Translations under genes and position numbers: made by a program
Part shown: one piece after another, positions 25,130-33,179 of the stretch
Numbering within the stretch: position 1 is the stretch's first letter
Layout of the letters: each line of letters starts with the position of its first letter
DNA from: UBA5018 sp044356735
GTDB taxonomy: Bacteria > Cyanobacteriota > Cyanobacteriia > PCC-6307 > Cyanobiaceae
Direction: 5' to 3'
Length of the DNA stretch: 64,000 nt
NCBI GenBank assembly: GCA_044356735.1
Contig: JBIKVR010000001.1
Coordinates: 13,278 to 77,277, forward strand
The notes under the pieces: model-generated
What the model saw: only the letters and a program-made list of their open reading frames with translations
Told to the model about the DNA's origin: nothing
Database searches by the model: none

Positions 25130-26569
25130 TTAGGCGGCGTTGAGGTGTTGATCCGCCAGGGTTGCCAGGTGGGCGCACCAGTGGTCCACGTCCGCCTGGT
25201 GGGCTGCCTCCACCATCACCCGCAACAGCGGTTCGGTGCCGCTGGCCCGCACCAGCACCCGGCCGCTGCCGGCCATCGCCGCCTCAGCCGCCAGCACGGC
25301 CTCTTGCAGGGGCTGGCACTGGGCCCAGCCGCTGCGGCGCAACTTATCGGCCACGGTGACATTCACCAACTTCTGGGGATAGGGCGAAAAGCTTTCATCC
25401 ATCCAATCGGCCAAGGAGCCCCCCTGGCGCGCCACCAGGGTGGCCACCTGCAGGGCGGTGAGCAGCCCGTCGCCACTCATGCCGTAGTCCGCCGCCAGGA
25501 TGTGACCAGACTGCTCTCCCCCCAGGGCGGCGCCGTGCTCCTCCATGGCGGCGTAGACGTACTGATCGCCCACGGCGGTGCGCTCCAACAGGCCACCGCG
25601 CCGCTGCCAGGCCCGTTCAAAGCCCAGGTTGCTCATCACCGTGGCCACAATGCGGTTTTGGGGCAGGCGATCCCGGGCCATCAGCTCCTGGCCCCAGAGG
25701 TAGAGCACCTGATCTCCGTCCACCACCCGGCCTTTGCCGTCCACCGCCAGCATGCGGTCGGCGTCGCCATCAAAGGCAAAGCCCATGGCGGCACCCCGCT
25801 CCAGCACCGCGGCCCGCAGCGGTTCCAGGTGGGTGCTGCCACAGGCCTGGTTGATGCGGCTGCCATCGGGGCTGCCGTGCAACACGGTGAGCTCGGCACC
25901 CAACTGGCGGAACAGCTCCTCGCCGCAGCTGGTGGCTGAACCCCAGCAGAGGTCGAGCACCAATTTGACGCCATCGAGGCGGGCCCCCTGGACACTGTCC
26001 AAAAGCGACTGGCGATAGTCGGCCAGCAAATCGCTGCGCTCGTACCAGCGGCCATCGCCGGCAAGCTGCTGCGGCAGCTGAGCGCCACTGCCCTGCGGGC
26101 CGGCACTGCTCTGCTGGCCGGCACTGCCCTGCAGGCCGGCCTCGATCGCCGCTTGTTGGGCCTTGGCCAGCTTGGCGCCACAGGCCCCAAAGGCCTTGAT
26201 GCCGTTGTCGCCGGGAGGGTTGTGGCTGGCCGAAACCATCAGGCCGCCACTGGCCCCGAGCCGCCGGATCGCACCGGGCACCGCCGGGGTGGGGCAGAGA
26301 CCCAGGTCGAAAACCTCGCGGCCAGCGGCGGTGAGACCAGCCGCCAGGGCCGCCACCAGCATCGGGCCGCTGGCACGGGAATCGCGGCCGATCACCACCG
26401 GCCCGCCAGCGGTAAACACCTGGCCGCTCCAGTAACCCAACTGCAGGGCCAGCAGGGGCGTGATCAGCTCCCCCACCCGGCCGCGGATGCCATCGGTGCC
26501 GAAGTGGGCCTGGCCCGGCGCCAGCGGTTGGCCGATCGGAAAGCGGGCCCAGTCCGCCATGCGCCGCAA
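25130..26569 (-). CDS. glmM: Phosphoglucosamine mutase
   Basis: Interconverts glucosamine-6-phosphate and glucosamine-1-phosphate for UDP-GlcNAc and cell-wall synthesis. FGTDGIRGRVGE near the N-terminus, the active serine in GGLMVSASHNPPGDNGIK, the metal site FAFDGDADRMLAVD and the C-terminal phosphate loop RASGTEPLLRVMVEA are all present. Length 479 is slightly above the usual 445-465 because of a Gly/Ser/Gln/Ala insertion (AGQQSSAGPQGSGAQ, DNA about 26080-26150). Start taken at 26569; MADWARF three codons in is also possible. Confidence 0.96.
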   Translation of the reverse strand: MRRMADWARFPIGQPLAPGQAHFGTDGIRGRVGELITPLLALQLGYWSGQVFTAGGPVVIGRDSRASGPMLVAALAAGLTAAGREVFDLGLCPTPAVPGAIRRLGASGGLMVSASHNPPGDNGIKAFGACGAKLAKAQQAAIEAGLQGSAGQQSSAGPQGSGAQLPQQLAGDGRWYERSDLLADYRQSLLDSVQGARLDGVKLVLDLCWGSATSCGEELFRQLGAELTVLHGSPDGSRINQACGSTHLEPLRAAVLERGAAMGFAFDGDADRMLAVDGKGRVVDGDQVLYLWGQELMARDRLPQNRIVATVMSNLGFERAWQRRGGLLERTAVGDQYVYAAMEEHGAALGGEQSGHILAADYGMSGDGLLTALQVATLVARQGGSLADWMDESFSPYPQKLVNVTVADKLRRSGWAQCQPLQEAVLAAEAAMAGSGRVLVRASGTEPLLRVMVEAAHQADVDHWCAHLATLADQHLNAA

Positions 26570-26616
26570 TGCCTGCTGAAGACGCTCAGGTTATCGACGT
26601 GCCGCAAACTTGCCCC

Positions 26617-26868
26617 TCATCGCCAGCGGCGCGGCCACCAGGCCCAGCAGAGCAGCTCCCACACCCCCCACAACAGCAGCGCTCCCACCAGCCAACCGGG
26701 CAGCAACACCAGCGGGCCATAGGGCCGCAACAGCATCACCATGGCCCCCAGGGCCAGCACCGCCAGGGCGCGGCGGCGCTGCTGCCAGCCCGGCAAGCTG
26801 CTCAACCAGGGGGGCAGCTGGGGCAGCCGGGGCAGTGTGGACAGCAGCCAGGGGGGCAAAGGAGACAT
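26617..26868 (-). CDS. Small hypothetical membrane protein
   Basis: A frame of 83 residues with a Pro/Leu-rich N-terminus, a basic turn GWQQRRRAL and two hydrophobic segments (ALAVLALGAMVMLL and GPLVLLPGWLVGALLLWGVW). It lies 48 nt upstream of glmM on the same strand and has a plausible ATG. Overlapping frames exist, but this one has the clearest membrane-protein pattern. No family recognised. Confidence 0.45.
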   Translation of the reverse strand: MSPLPPWLLSTLPRLPQLPPWLSSLPGWQQRRRALAVLALGAMVMLLRPYGPLVLLPGWLVGALLLWGVWELLCWAWWPRRWR

Positions 26869-26925
26869 CTGGAGAGGGGCAGGTCAGGTCGATGAGAACT
26901 TGAGCCCGCTCAGATTCTCTCCAGA

Positions 26926-28965
26926 ATGCTGGCCTGTGCCAGGGGCGGCGGGCCGCCAGTAGCCGTGATCCGCTTGCCATTGATCCTGGCTGGAACCTGC
27001 CTGGGCACCGGCCTGGCGCTGCTGGGGGGCCGATACCTGCTGCGGCAACTACCCCAGCCCCAGCCGCTGCTGGCCAGCCCCCAGCTGGAGCTGATGCTGC
27101 ACCTGGCTCCCGATCCTTCCCTGCGCCGCCAGGCGGCCCTGTTGCTGCTGGGTAGGGCCGGCGAGGATCCCCGCCGGCAACGGGCGCTACTGGCGGGCCA
27201 GGGCTGGGGATTCGATCCCCTGGCGGCGGTGGTGCTCAAGCGCGATGCCCTGGCCGCCGCCAAGCTCGGCCAGGTGGACGGCGCCGAGCGGCTCTGGCAA
27301 CAGCTGCTGCGGCGCTTTACCAACGAGCCCGCCGCCGCCGATGGCCTTTATGCCCTCGGCGGCCAGCAGCCGGCCCTGCGCCAACAACTGCTCCGCCGAT
27401 TTGCCGCCCATCCGGCCGCCCTGGCGGCGGCGGTGGAGGCCGGCGATGCGCTGCACCTGGCCCGCTGGGGGGTGCGCTGGCCAGGCGCCCGCAGCCTGCT
27501 GCGGCGCAACTGCGAGCGGCGGGGGCCGATACCTACAGCGGCGGATCGCGATCAACTGGCTAGCGGCCTGGCCCAACTGGGGGATGTCGAGGCCGCCCAG
27601 AGCTGCCTGCGGGGCCGGGCGGCCTCGCCCGCCGGCCAACTGGCCATCGCCCGGGCCCTGATCAAGGGCGACGCGAGCGAAACCGAGCGGGGCGAGATCC
27701 TGCTGCTCCAGCTGGCCCAGCGCCAACCGACCACCCCCTTGGGCCGGGAGGCGGCGCGACTTTTGTGCGAAGGGCGCGGGCCCGTCAATCTCCAGCTGGT
27801 GCGGCAACTGCCGGCCTCGCTGCGGGCCGGCGGCGCGGTGCGGGCTCGCCTGGCCCTGGAACCAGGGCTGGCCGGCCAGGGGGCCGCGGCCCTGGGGGTA
27901 TTGCGGCGTTGGCCGGCGGAGCCGGCGGCCTGGCAACTGCAGTGGGAACTGGCCCGGGCGGCGCTGCTGGCCCAGCGGTGGCGTGATGCCGAAACCCTGC
28001 TGGCCCCGGAGCTCAGCCGGTCCCTGCCCGGCGCCCTGGCGGCCAGGCAGCTGTTCTGGCTCGGCTTCAGCCAGGGGCAATTGGGCCGGCAGCAGGCCGC
28101 CCGCCGCAACTGGCAAGCGGTGCTGAGCCAACACCCCTGGGGCTATTACGGCTGGCGGTCGGCCATGCGCCTGGGCCAGGGGCGGCTGGCGCTGACGGCG
28201 GCGGCGGATCGCCCCCTGCCCCGGCCCCAGTGGCGCCCCCTGAACAGTGGCCAGCACAGTGGCCACTCAGCTGGCCAGCTGGCCGTGGATCGCCTCTGGC
28301 GGCTGGATCAACCGCTGGAGGCCTGGGAGCAGTGGCGGCTCCAGAGCGGCGGCCAGGCCCCGGAAACGCCGCGGCAATTGATCGTGGAGGGGCGGCTGCG
28401 CCGCGGCGTGGGCGACCACTGGATCGGCCTGGGGCAATTGGAGCAGGCGGAACTGCGCCTGCCAATGGGAAACTGCCAGCTCACGGCCGCACTGCAGGCC
28501 AGCCTGGCCGCTGTGCCAATGGCCGCCGACCTGGAGCGGGCCGGCCGGGGGGCGGGCCTGGCCCCCTCGCTGCTGGCGGCGGTGGCCCGGCAGGAATCGC
28601 GCTTCAGTGCGGCCGTGCACTCCCCAGCTGGGGCCGTTGGGCTGCTGCAGCTGATGCCCGAAACCGCAGCGGAGCTGGCCGGCCGCCCCCTGGCGAACAA
28701 TGAGCTGGAGGATCCAGAACGCAACGCCAGCCTGGGGGCCAGCTACCTGAGCCAACTGCTGCGCCAGTGGCGGGGCAACCCGCTGCTGGCGGTGGCCAGC
28801 TACAACGCCGGCCCCGGGGCGGTGGCCGGCTGGCGGCAGCCCGACCCCCAGCGCTGGCCGGAACTGTGGGTGGAAGCGATCCCCTATCCAGAAACGCGGC
28901 TCTACGTGAAAAAGGTGCTGGGCAACCTCTGGAGCCTGCAGTTGGCGCGACAGCCCCACTGCTGA
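26926..28965 (+). CDS. Soluble-lytic-transglycosylase-like murein hydrolase
   Basis: A 679-residue envelope protein. An N-terminal hydrophobic signal/anchor (VIRLPLILAGTCLGTGLAL) precedes a long helical superhelix rich in Leu/Ala/Gln/Arg (about 60-540), like the ring of Slt70. The C-terminal catalytic SLT domain has ARQESRF with the catalytic Glu, GAVGLLQLMPETA, NASLGASYLSQLL and AVASYNAGPGAV, and ends with YPETRLYVKKVLGNL. Such enzymes cleave peptidoglycan to anhydromuropeptides. ATG 26926 is used; a GTG at 26965 directly precedes the signal sequence and may be the true start. Confidence 0.92.
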   Translation: MLACARGGGPPVAVIRLPLILAGTCLGTGLALLGGRYLLRQLPQPQPLLASPQLELMLHLAPDPSLRRQAALLLLGRAGEDPRRQRALLAGQGWGFDPLAAVVLKRDALAAAKLGQVDGAERLWQQLLRRFTNEPAAADGLYALGGQQPALRQQLLRRFAAHPAALAAAVEAGDALHLARWGVRWPGARSLLRRNCERRGPIPTAADRDQLASGLAQLGDVEAAQSCLRGRAASPAGQLAIARALIKGDASETERGEILLLQLAQRQPTTPLGREAARLLCEGRGPVNLQLVRQLPASLRAGGAVRARLALEPGLAGQGAAALGVLRRWPAEPAAWQLQWELARAALLAQRWRDAETLLAPELSRSLPGALAARQLFWLGFSQGQLGRQQAARRNWQAVLSQHPWGYYGWRSAMRLGQGRLALTAAADRPLPRPQWRPLNSGQHSGHSAGQLAVDRLWRLDQPLEAWEQWRLQSGGQAPETPRQLIVEGRLRRGVGDHWIGLGQLEQAELRLPMGNCQLTAALQASLAAVPMAADLERAGRGAGLAPSLLAAVARQESRFSAAVHSPAGAVGLLQLMPETAAELAGRPLANNELEDPERNASLGASYLSQLLRQWRGNPLLAVASYNAGPGAVAGWRQPDPQRWPELWVEAIPYPETRLYVKKVLGNLWSLQLARQPHC

Positions 28966-28980
28966 GGCCTTTTCCCCACT

Positions 28981-29017
28981 GCTGCTTAAGCCCTGCCACT
29001 GGTAGGGCTTAAGCAGC
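28981..29017. terminator. Perfect 14-bp hairpin between convergent genes
   Basis: GCTGCTTAAGCCCT (28981-28994) and AGGGCTTAAGCAGC (29004-29017) are perfect complements around a 9-nt loop. It lies between the ends of the transglycosylase gene (plus) and the membrane protein gene (minus) and includes the latter's stop codon. There is no T-run, so it is a terminator-like or 3'-protective structure rather than a classical intrinsic terminator. Confidence 0.6.
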
Positions 29018-29476
29018 CAGCCAGCGACCGACGCTGGCGCTGATCAGCACCAGGGCGGAGAAAGCCACCAGCTGCTTTAACGGTGGTGGACTGATACGGA
29101 TGCGGGCCAGATCCAGCCGCGCCAACAAAACGGCACTGGCCAGGATCAGCAAATTGGAGAGCACCTTGAGGTGCAGCAGGTAGAGGCCCCCCAGGGTGAC
29201 GAGCAGCAGGGTGATCACCAGGCTCATCACCCGACTGGTGGCCATCACAATCGAGATTCGGCGCAGCAAGATGTCGGGCATCGTGCATACCAGCACCACC
29301 AGCAGGGCGTGCAGACAGTCGAGCGACCAGAGCAGCGAGGGCAGGTTGGCCAGGGGACGGCTGGAGAGCAGCTTCGGGGTGCTCCAGTGCAGGCCCTCAT
29401 AGAGGGATACCGCCACCAGCACCAGCAGGAAGGGCGCCCGCAACGGCAGGCTGAACAGACGAATCAGGCGCCTCAT
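29009..29476 (-). CDS. Hypothetical membrane protein
   Basis: A protein of 155 residues from ATG 29476, which overlaps the stop of the upstream NIL-ferredoxin gene (ATGA), so the two are coupled. Four hydrophobic segments are visible: PFLLVLVAVSLYEGLHW, LLWSLDCLHALLVVLVC, VMSLVITLLLVTLGGLYLL and LVAFSALVLISASVGRWL. The family is not recognised. Coupling to an iron-sulfur protein gene suggests a possible membrane partner, but this is inference only. Confidence 0.6.
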   Translation of the reverse strand: MRRLIRLFSLPLRAPFLLVLVAVSLYEGLHWSTPKLLSSRPLANLPSLLWSLDCLHALLVVLVCTMPDILLRRISIVMATSRVMSLVITLLLVTLGGLYLLHLKVLSNLLILASAVLLARLDLARIRISPPPLKQLVAFSALVLISASVGRWLAA

Positions 29477-29886
29477 GCCGCCTCCAGCTCCAAAGAAATG
29501 GCGTCCAGGGGGCAGCTGGGGATGCACTGCTCGCATACCAGGCAGCGCTGGGCATCGAACTGCAGCAGCCCCAGAGGTACATCAAACCGTAGGGCGCCGC
29601 TGGGGCAAACACTGGAGCAGATGCCGCAATCGACGCAGGCCCGAGGATCTATATGAATTTGGCCAGGGGCGCGGTTGATCTGCAGCCCCCGGGATTCCAG
29701 CCATTCCTCGGCGGCCTGCAGCTCATCGATGTCGCCCGATAGCTCCACCACCATGGTGCCGCTCTGGTTGGGAGCGATCTGGGCCCGCAGGATCTTGGCG
29801 GCGATGTCGAAATCCACCGCCAGCCGATAGGTGATCGGCTCGTGGACCGCCTCGCGGGGGAAATGCAGAGTGAGCCGACGCTTCAT
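29473..29886 (-). CDS. NIL domain plus two-cluster ferredoxin protein
   Basis: A protein of 137 residues. The N-terminal ~70 residues form a NIL domain (LTLHFPREAVHEPITYRLAV, SGTMVVELSGDIDELQAAEE). The C-terminal part carries two 4Fe-4S motifs, CVDCGICSSVCPSGAL and CLVCEQCIPSCPLDAI. This NIL-ferredoxin arrangement is known in cyanobacteria and methionine-synthesis-associated proteins. Start at ATG 29886 because the longer frame upstream is only GC-rich noise. Divergent from txlA with a 92-nt gap. Confidence 0.87.
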   Translation of the reverse strand: MKRRLTLHFPREAVHEPITYRLAVDFDIAAKILRAQIAPNQSGTMVVELSGDIDELQAAEEWLESRGLQINRAPGQIHIDPRACVDCGICSSVCPSGALRFDVPLGLLQFDAQRCLVCEQCIPSCPLDAISLELEAA

Positions 29887-29978
29887 GGGTCCCCCCGGCT
29901 GCCCCTTCTGGCGCTCAGGGCGCTGATCGCAGACGCTAGCAAGGGTTGCCAGAGTGCCCACCTCGCCGCCAACCCGCC

Positions 29979-30584
29979 ATGGCCCCCCAGCCAGAGTCCC
30001 CCACCACCAGCGGCCGCGAACGCTGGATCCTGCTGGTGCTGGCGACGCTGCTGGCGGTGACGCTGCTATGGCTGCGGGGGGGCCTGCATCCCCAGGCGCC
30101 GCTGGAAAAGCTGGCGCGCCAGTCGCTGGACCTGCCGGTCGCCCTGGCCAATGGCCGCCCCACCATCGTGGAGTTCTACGCCGATTGGTGCCAGGCCTGC
30201 CAGGCGATGGCACCGGCGATGGACGCCCTGGCCGAGCGCCGCCAGGGCCAACTGAACGTGGTGTTGCTGAACGTGGACAATCCCCGCTGGCAGGCGGAGA
30301 TCGAGCGCTTCCAGGTGAATGGCATCCCCCAGTTGGATCTGTTCAGTGCCAGCGGCCAGCAGGTGGGTAGGGCGATCGGTGCCCGCAGCGCCACCGAGCT
30401 GGCCGCCATCAGCGATGCCCTGCTGGCCGGCGCACCGCTACCCAAGCTGGCGGGGGTGGGCGAGCTGAGTCGCCTGAATGGGGCCATCGCCGAGCAGAGC
30501 GGTGGCAGTGCCGCCAGCACCGCCACCGGGGCTGGAACCAGAGCTGGCAGTAGTGCTGGAGCTGGCCCCCGCAGCCATGGCTGA
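29979..30584 (+). CDS. txlA: Thioredoxin-like protein TxlA/HCF164 type
   Basis: A membrane-anchored thioredoxin of 201 residues from ATG 29979. One N-terminal helix (WILLVLATLLAVTLLWL) anchors a thioredoxin domain with active site VEFYADWCQACQAMAP, partner strand VVLLNVDNPRWQAEIERF and the cis-Pro region VNGIPQLDLFS. The TxlA/HCF164 family transfers reducing power across the thylakoid membrane, for example for cytochrome c maturation. The last ~30 residues are a Gly/Ala/Ser/Arg repeat tail (AGTRAGSSAGAG) that is not part of the fold. Confidence 0.88.
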   Translation: MAPQPESPTTSGRERWILLVLATLLAVTLLWLRGGLHPQAPLEKLARQSLDLPVALANGRPTIVEFYADWCQACQAMAPAMDALAERRQGQLNVVLLNVDNPRWQAEIERFQVNGIPQLDLFSASGQQVGRAIGARSATELAAISDALLAGAPLPKLAGVGELSRLNGAIAEQSGGSAASTATGAGTRAGSSAGAGPRSHG

Positions 30585-30892
30585 CAGCTGCAATCAGCAG
30601 ACAGGCCAGGGGCCGCCAGCGGCCGTAATTATTAGCGGCTGGCACCGGGAGTGGTTGCTGGCACTTGACTGGCAGCAGGCGAATGCTCTTCCGGGCAGGG
30701 AATGCCCGGAAACCAGTAGAGCTCTTGCCTAGCAGCGCTGCTCGCCGCTGCCAGGCGAACCACTGAATGACGAACTGCTGCCTGGCGAGTTTTTGAAGGG
30801 CGAATTTTCGGTGGGCGGCCCTGGGATTGGCGAACTGTTGACTGGTGAGCCTCAGACTGGGTCTCAGTGATTACCGCCCCTGGCCGGAACCG

Positions 30893-32983
30893 ATGGACCC
30901 TCGCTTCCGGGTTGACCTGATCGCCGCCACCCCCCACCCCCAACAGTGCGTCTACGCGGCGATGCACCAGGACTACAGCGAGGGCTACGTGGTGGACGAT
31001 CGCGCCAACTGGCCCGAGGAAAGCCGTGCCGGCGAGATCTGCGTCAAGCGGCTTTTGGCGGGGGAGCGGGGCCATTACGGCCCCCTGGAACACGGCCAGA
31101 TCGTGCTCAATGTGGGCTGGTTTCCCCATTCCGTTATGCAGCAGGCCCGCACCCATCGGGTGGGAGTTAGTTTTGATGTGCAATGTCTAGCTGGAAATAC
31201 TGAAATCACCTTCCTTAATGCCGGAGGGGGCTTAAAGAAAATCAGGATCGATGCACTGCACGACCTCTGGACCCACGGAGAGCGGGCGACCCGGCAACGG
31301 CAGATCCGAGGCCGCCATGGCGAAGCGCCGGGCACCTACCGGCGCGATTGTCGCCAGCGGCTGCAAAAGATGAAGCTACGGGTACTAAATGAGACCACGA
31401 AAGTCTTCGAGACGAGCCAGCTCACTGATGTGATCTGCAGCGGGCTGCAACCTGTCTATCGGCTCACCATGGAGGATGGCCGCAGCCTGGACTGCACCGC
31501 CAACCATCGCCTGTTCACGCCCCAGGGTTGGCAGACCATGGCGGAGGCGCTCTCCCTCCGGGTGGGGCGAGATGGTGGTGTGCAGAGCTTCCGCCGCACC
31601 GCCCAGGTGCTGGCGAACGGCAACGTGGCTGTGGGTAGCGGAGCCTACCGGGATTCGGGCTGGCTGCGGCAACAGGTGGAAGCCGGGGCTACCCCGGGGG
31701 AGATGGCAGACCGAGCGGGCTGCTCGATCACCACAATCCGGGACTGGGCCCGTCGCCATCAGATCCAACTGAAGGAAAACAGCAGATGCTTTCAACCTGG
31801 AGACAAGCCTTGGAACCACAACCCATCAGCGCTGTATCGGCAGCAGGAATGGCTCCGGCAAAGGCTGGAGGAGGGACTGCATGTCAACGAAATGGCTGAA
31901 CTCGCAGGCTGCTCAGGGGAAGCAATCAAGAAGTGGGTCTATCACTACGGCCTGACCCTGAATCGTCGTCCAACCGGTTTCCAGAAGGGCACACAACCCT
32001 GGAACAAAGCGCGCGGTGGTTACAGCCTGCAGCTGTCGGAGTCGTCGCGAGAAGCGCGGTGTGCCCACGGTAAACGAATCACCCGACGGGGCTCCGAGTC
32101 AAACTTTTGGAAAGGCGGTGTTTCTTCTGAACGCGAGTTAATTGGTGCCTGGACGCGGCAGATTGCGCCCCAGGTTCATAGACGCTTCGATTACACCTGC
32201 CAACGCTGTGGCCTGCGAGGTAGCGACCAGCAACTGCATGCCCACCACCTGGTGCCGGTTTATGCGGATCCAAGCCTGGGCTGCGAGATGGACAATCTCG
32301 TAACCCTTTGCCAACCATGTCACGCTTTTATTCATAAGCACCAGCAGGAGGCCGACTTTGCCGCAACGTTCAGCCCGAGGAAACCGGTCACAGATTGGCC
32401 TGAAAAGCATCACCCTCAAGGCCGGAGATTGATGGCCCATCCACTCACCGTGGTGAACGTGGAGTTCCTGGGAACTCAGATGACCTACGACCTGGAGGTG
32501 CAGGGGCCGTGGCACAACTTCGTGGCCAATGGGCTGGTGGTGCACAACTCGATGCGCTATACGGGCGAACGCATAGTTCGCGCCGCCAACGGACATACAG
32601 ATCTAGAGGAAGTGTTCTACCTGCGACCGGTGGGTAACTACAGCGATCGGCAGGGCAAAAAGTATTTTTACTCGCCAGAAGAAAGGGCAAAAGATCTGGA
32701 ACTTTGTCTTGCCGCCGCTAAACGCTACTCCGACATGATGGATGCGGGCTTTGCGGAAGAACATGCCCGCGGCATTCTGCCCTTTGACTACCGCCAGCAT
32801 TTTGTGGTGAGCTTCAGCCTGCGGGCCTTCCTGCACTTTCTAGACCTGCGGGCCAAGCTCGATGCCCAGGACGAAATTCGCCATCTCTGCGATTTGATGT
32901 GGCCCCACCTGCAGAACTGGGCCCCTGAAATCGCCGCCTGGTATGAAAAGAGCCGCCTGCATAAAGCCCGCCTAGCCCCCTAA
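30893..32983 (+). CDS. thyX: Flavin-dependent thymidylate synthase containing an intein
   Basis: Makes dTMP from dUMP using FAD, NADPH and methylene-tetrahydrofolate. Start taken at ATG 30893 (MDPRFRVDLIAATP), as in picocyanobacterial ThyX; the frame is open back to GTG 30845. The N-extein (97 residues) ends in the signature region QQARTHRVGVSFDVQ; the C-extein (145 residues) starts SMRYTGER and includes the flavin-site region GILPFDYRQHF and FLDLRAKLDAQDEI. A 455-residue intein (31184-32548) splits the ThyX signature directly before its serine. Without splicing the enzyme should be inactive. A bidirectional terminator follows. Confidence 0.95.
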   Translation: MDPRFRVDLIAATPHPQQCVYAAMHQDYSEGYVVDDRANWPEESRAGEICVKRLLAGERGHYGPLEHGQIVLNVGWFPHSVMQQARTHRVGVSFDVQCLAGNTEITFLNAGGGLKKIRIDALHDLWTHGERATRQRQIRGRHGEAPGTYRRDCRQRLQKMKLRVLNETTKVFETSQLTDVICSGLQPVYRLTMEDGRSLDCTANHRLFTPQGWQTMAEALSLRVGRDGGVQSFRRTAQVLANGNVAVGSGAYRDSGWLRQQVEAGATPGEMADRAGCSITTIRDWARRHQIQLKENSRCFQPGDKPWNHNPSALYRQQEWLRQRLEEGLHVNEMAELAGCSGEAIKKWVYHYGLTLNRRPTGFQKGTQPWNKARGGYSLQLSESSREARCAHGKRITRRGSESNFWKGGVSSERELIGAWTRQIAPQVHRRFDYTCQRCGLRGSDQQLHAHHLVPVYADPSLGCEMDNLVTLCQPCHAFIHKHQQEADFAATFSPRKPVTDWPEKHHPQGRRLMAHPLTVVNVEFLGTQMTYDLEVQGPWHNFVANGLVVHNSMRYTGERIVRAANGHTDLEEVFYLRPVGNYSDRQGKKYFYSPEERAKDLELCLAAAKRYSDMMDAGFAEEHARGILPFDYRQHFVVSFSLRAFLHFLDLRAKLDAQDEIRHLCDLMWPHLQNWAPEIAAWYEKSRLHKARLAP
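31184..32548 (+). mobile_element. Intein with HNH endonuclease in ThyX
   Basis: The intein begins with Cys (CLAGNTEITFLNAG, block A), has block B LDCTANHRLFTPQGW with the TxxH-type histidine, and ends with block F TYDLEVQGPWHNFVANG and block G LVVHN followed by extein Ser. Between them are two related DNA-binding repeats (WLRQQVEAGATPGEMADRAG... and WLRQRLEEGLHVNEMAELAG..., each ending in a helix-turn-helix-like stretch) and an HNH nuclease: CQRCGLRGSDQQLHAHHLVP ... NLVTLCQPCHAFIH. All key splicing and nuclease residues appear intact, so it may be an active homing element. Confidence 0.95.
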
Positions 32984-33070
32984 ATCTGCCCAGGCCCCTA
33001 GCCCCTAAAACGCTAGAGACCTAGATAAGCTCGACGCCAAGCCAGACAAAGACAAATATAAGTAATCGTA

Positions 33071-33112
33071 AAAATGGCCCCGGCTGAATGGGCAACCGGG
33101 GCCTGCTTTTGC
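33071..33112. terminator. Bidirectional terminator between thyX and thiC
   Basis: GGCCCCGG (33076-33083) pairs with CCGGGGCC (33096-33103) around a 12-nt loop. An A-run (AAAAA, 33070-33074) precedes and CTTTT (33106-33110) follows, so the hairpin can terminate transcription from both convergent genes. Confidence 0.75.
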
Positions 33113-33179
33113 TTAGCCAGCCAATGGGGCTGGCAGCACGGCTGTTAGCTAGGCAGCAAGGCTGTTAACTAGGCAGTAG

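Noticed and set aside
26153..26722. 189-codon plus-strand frame over the 5' end of glmM
   Set aside because: Opposite to conserved GlmM motifs, with low-complexity composition.
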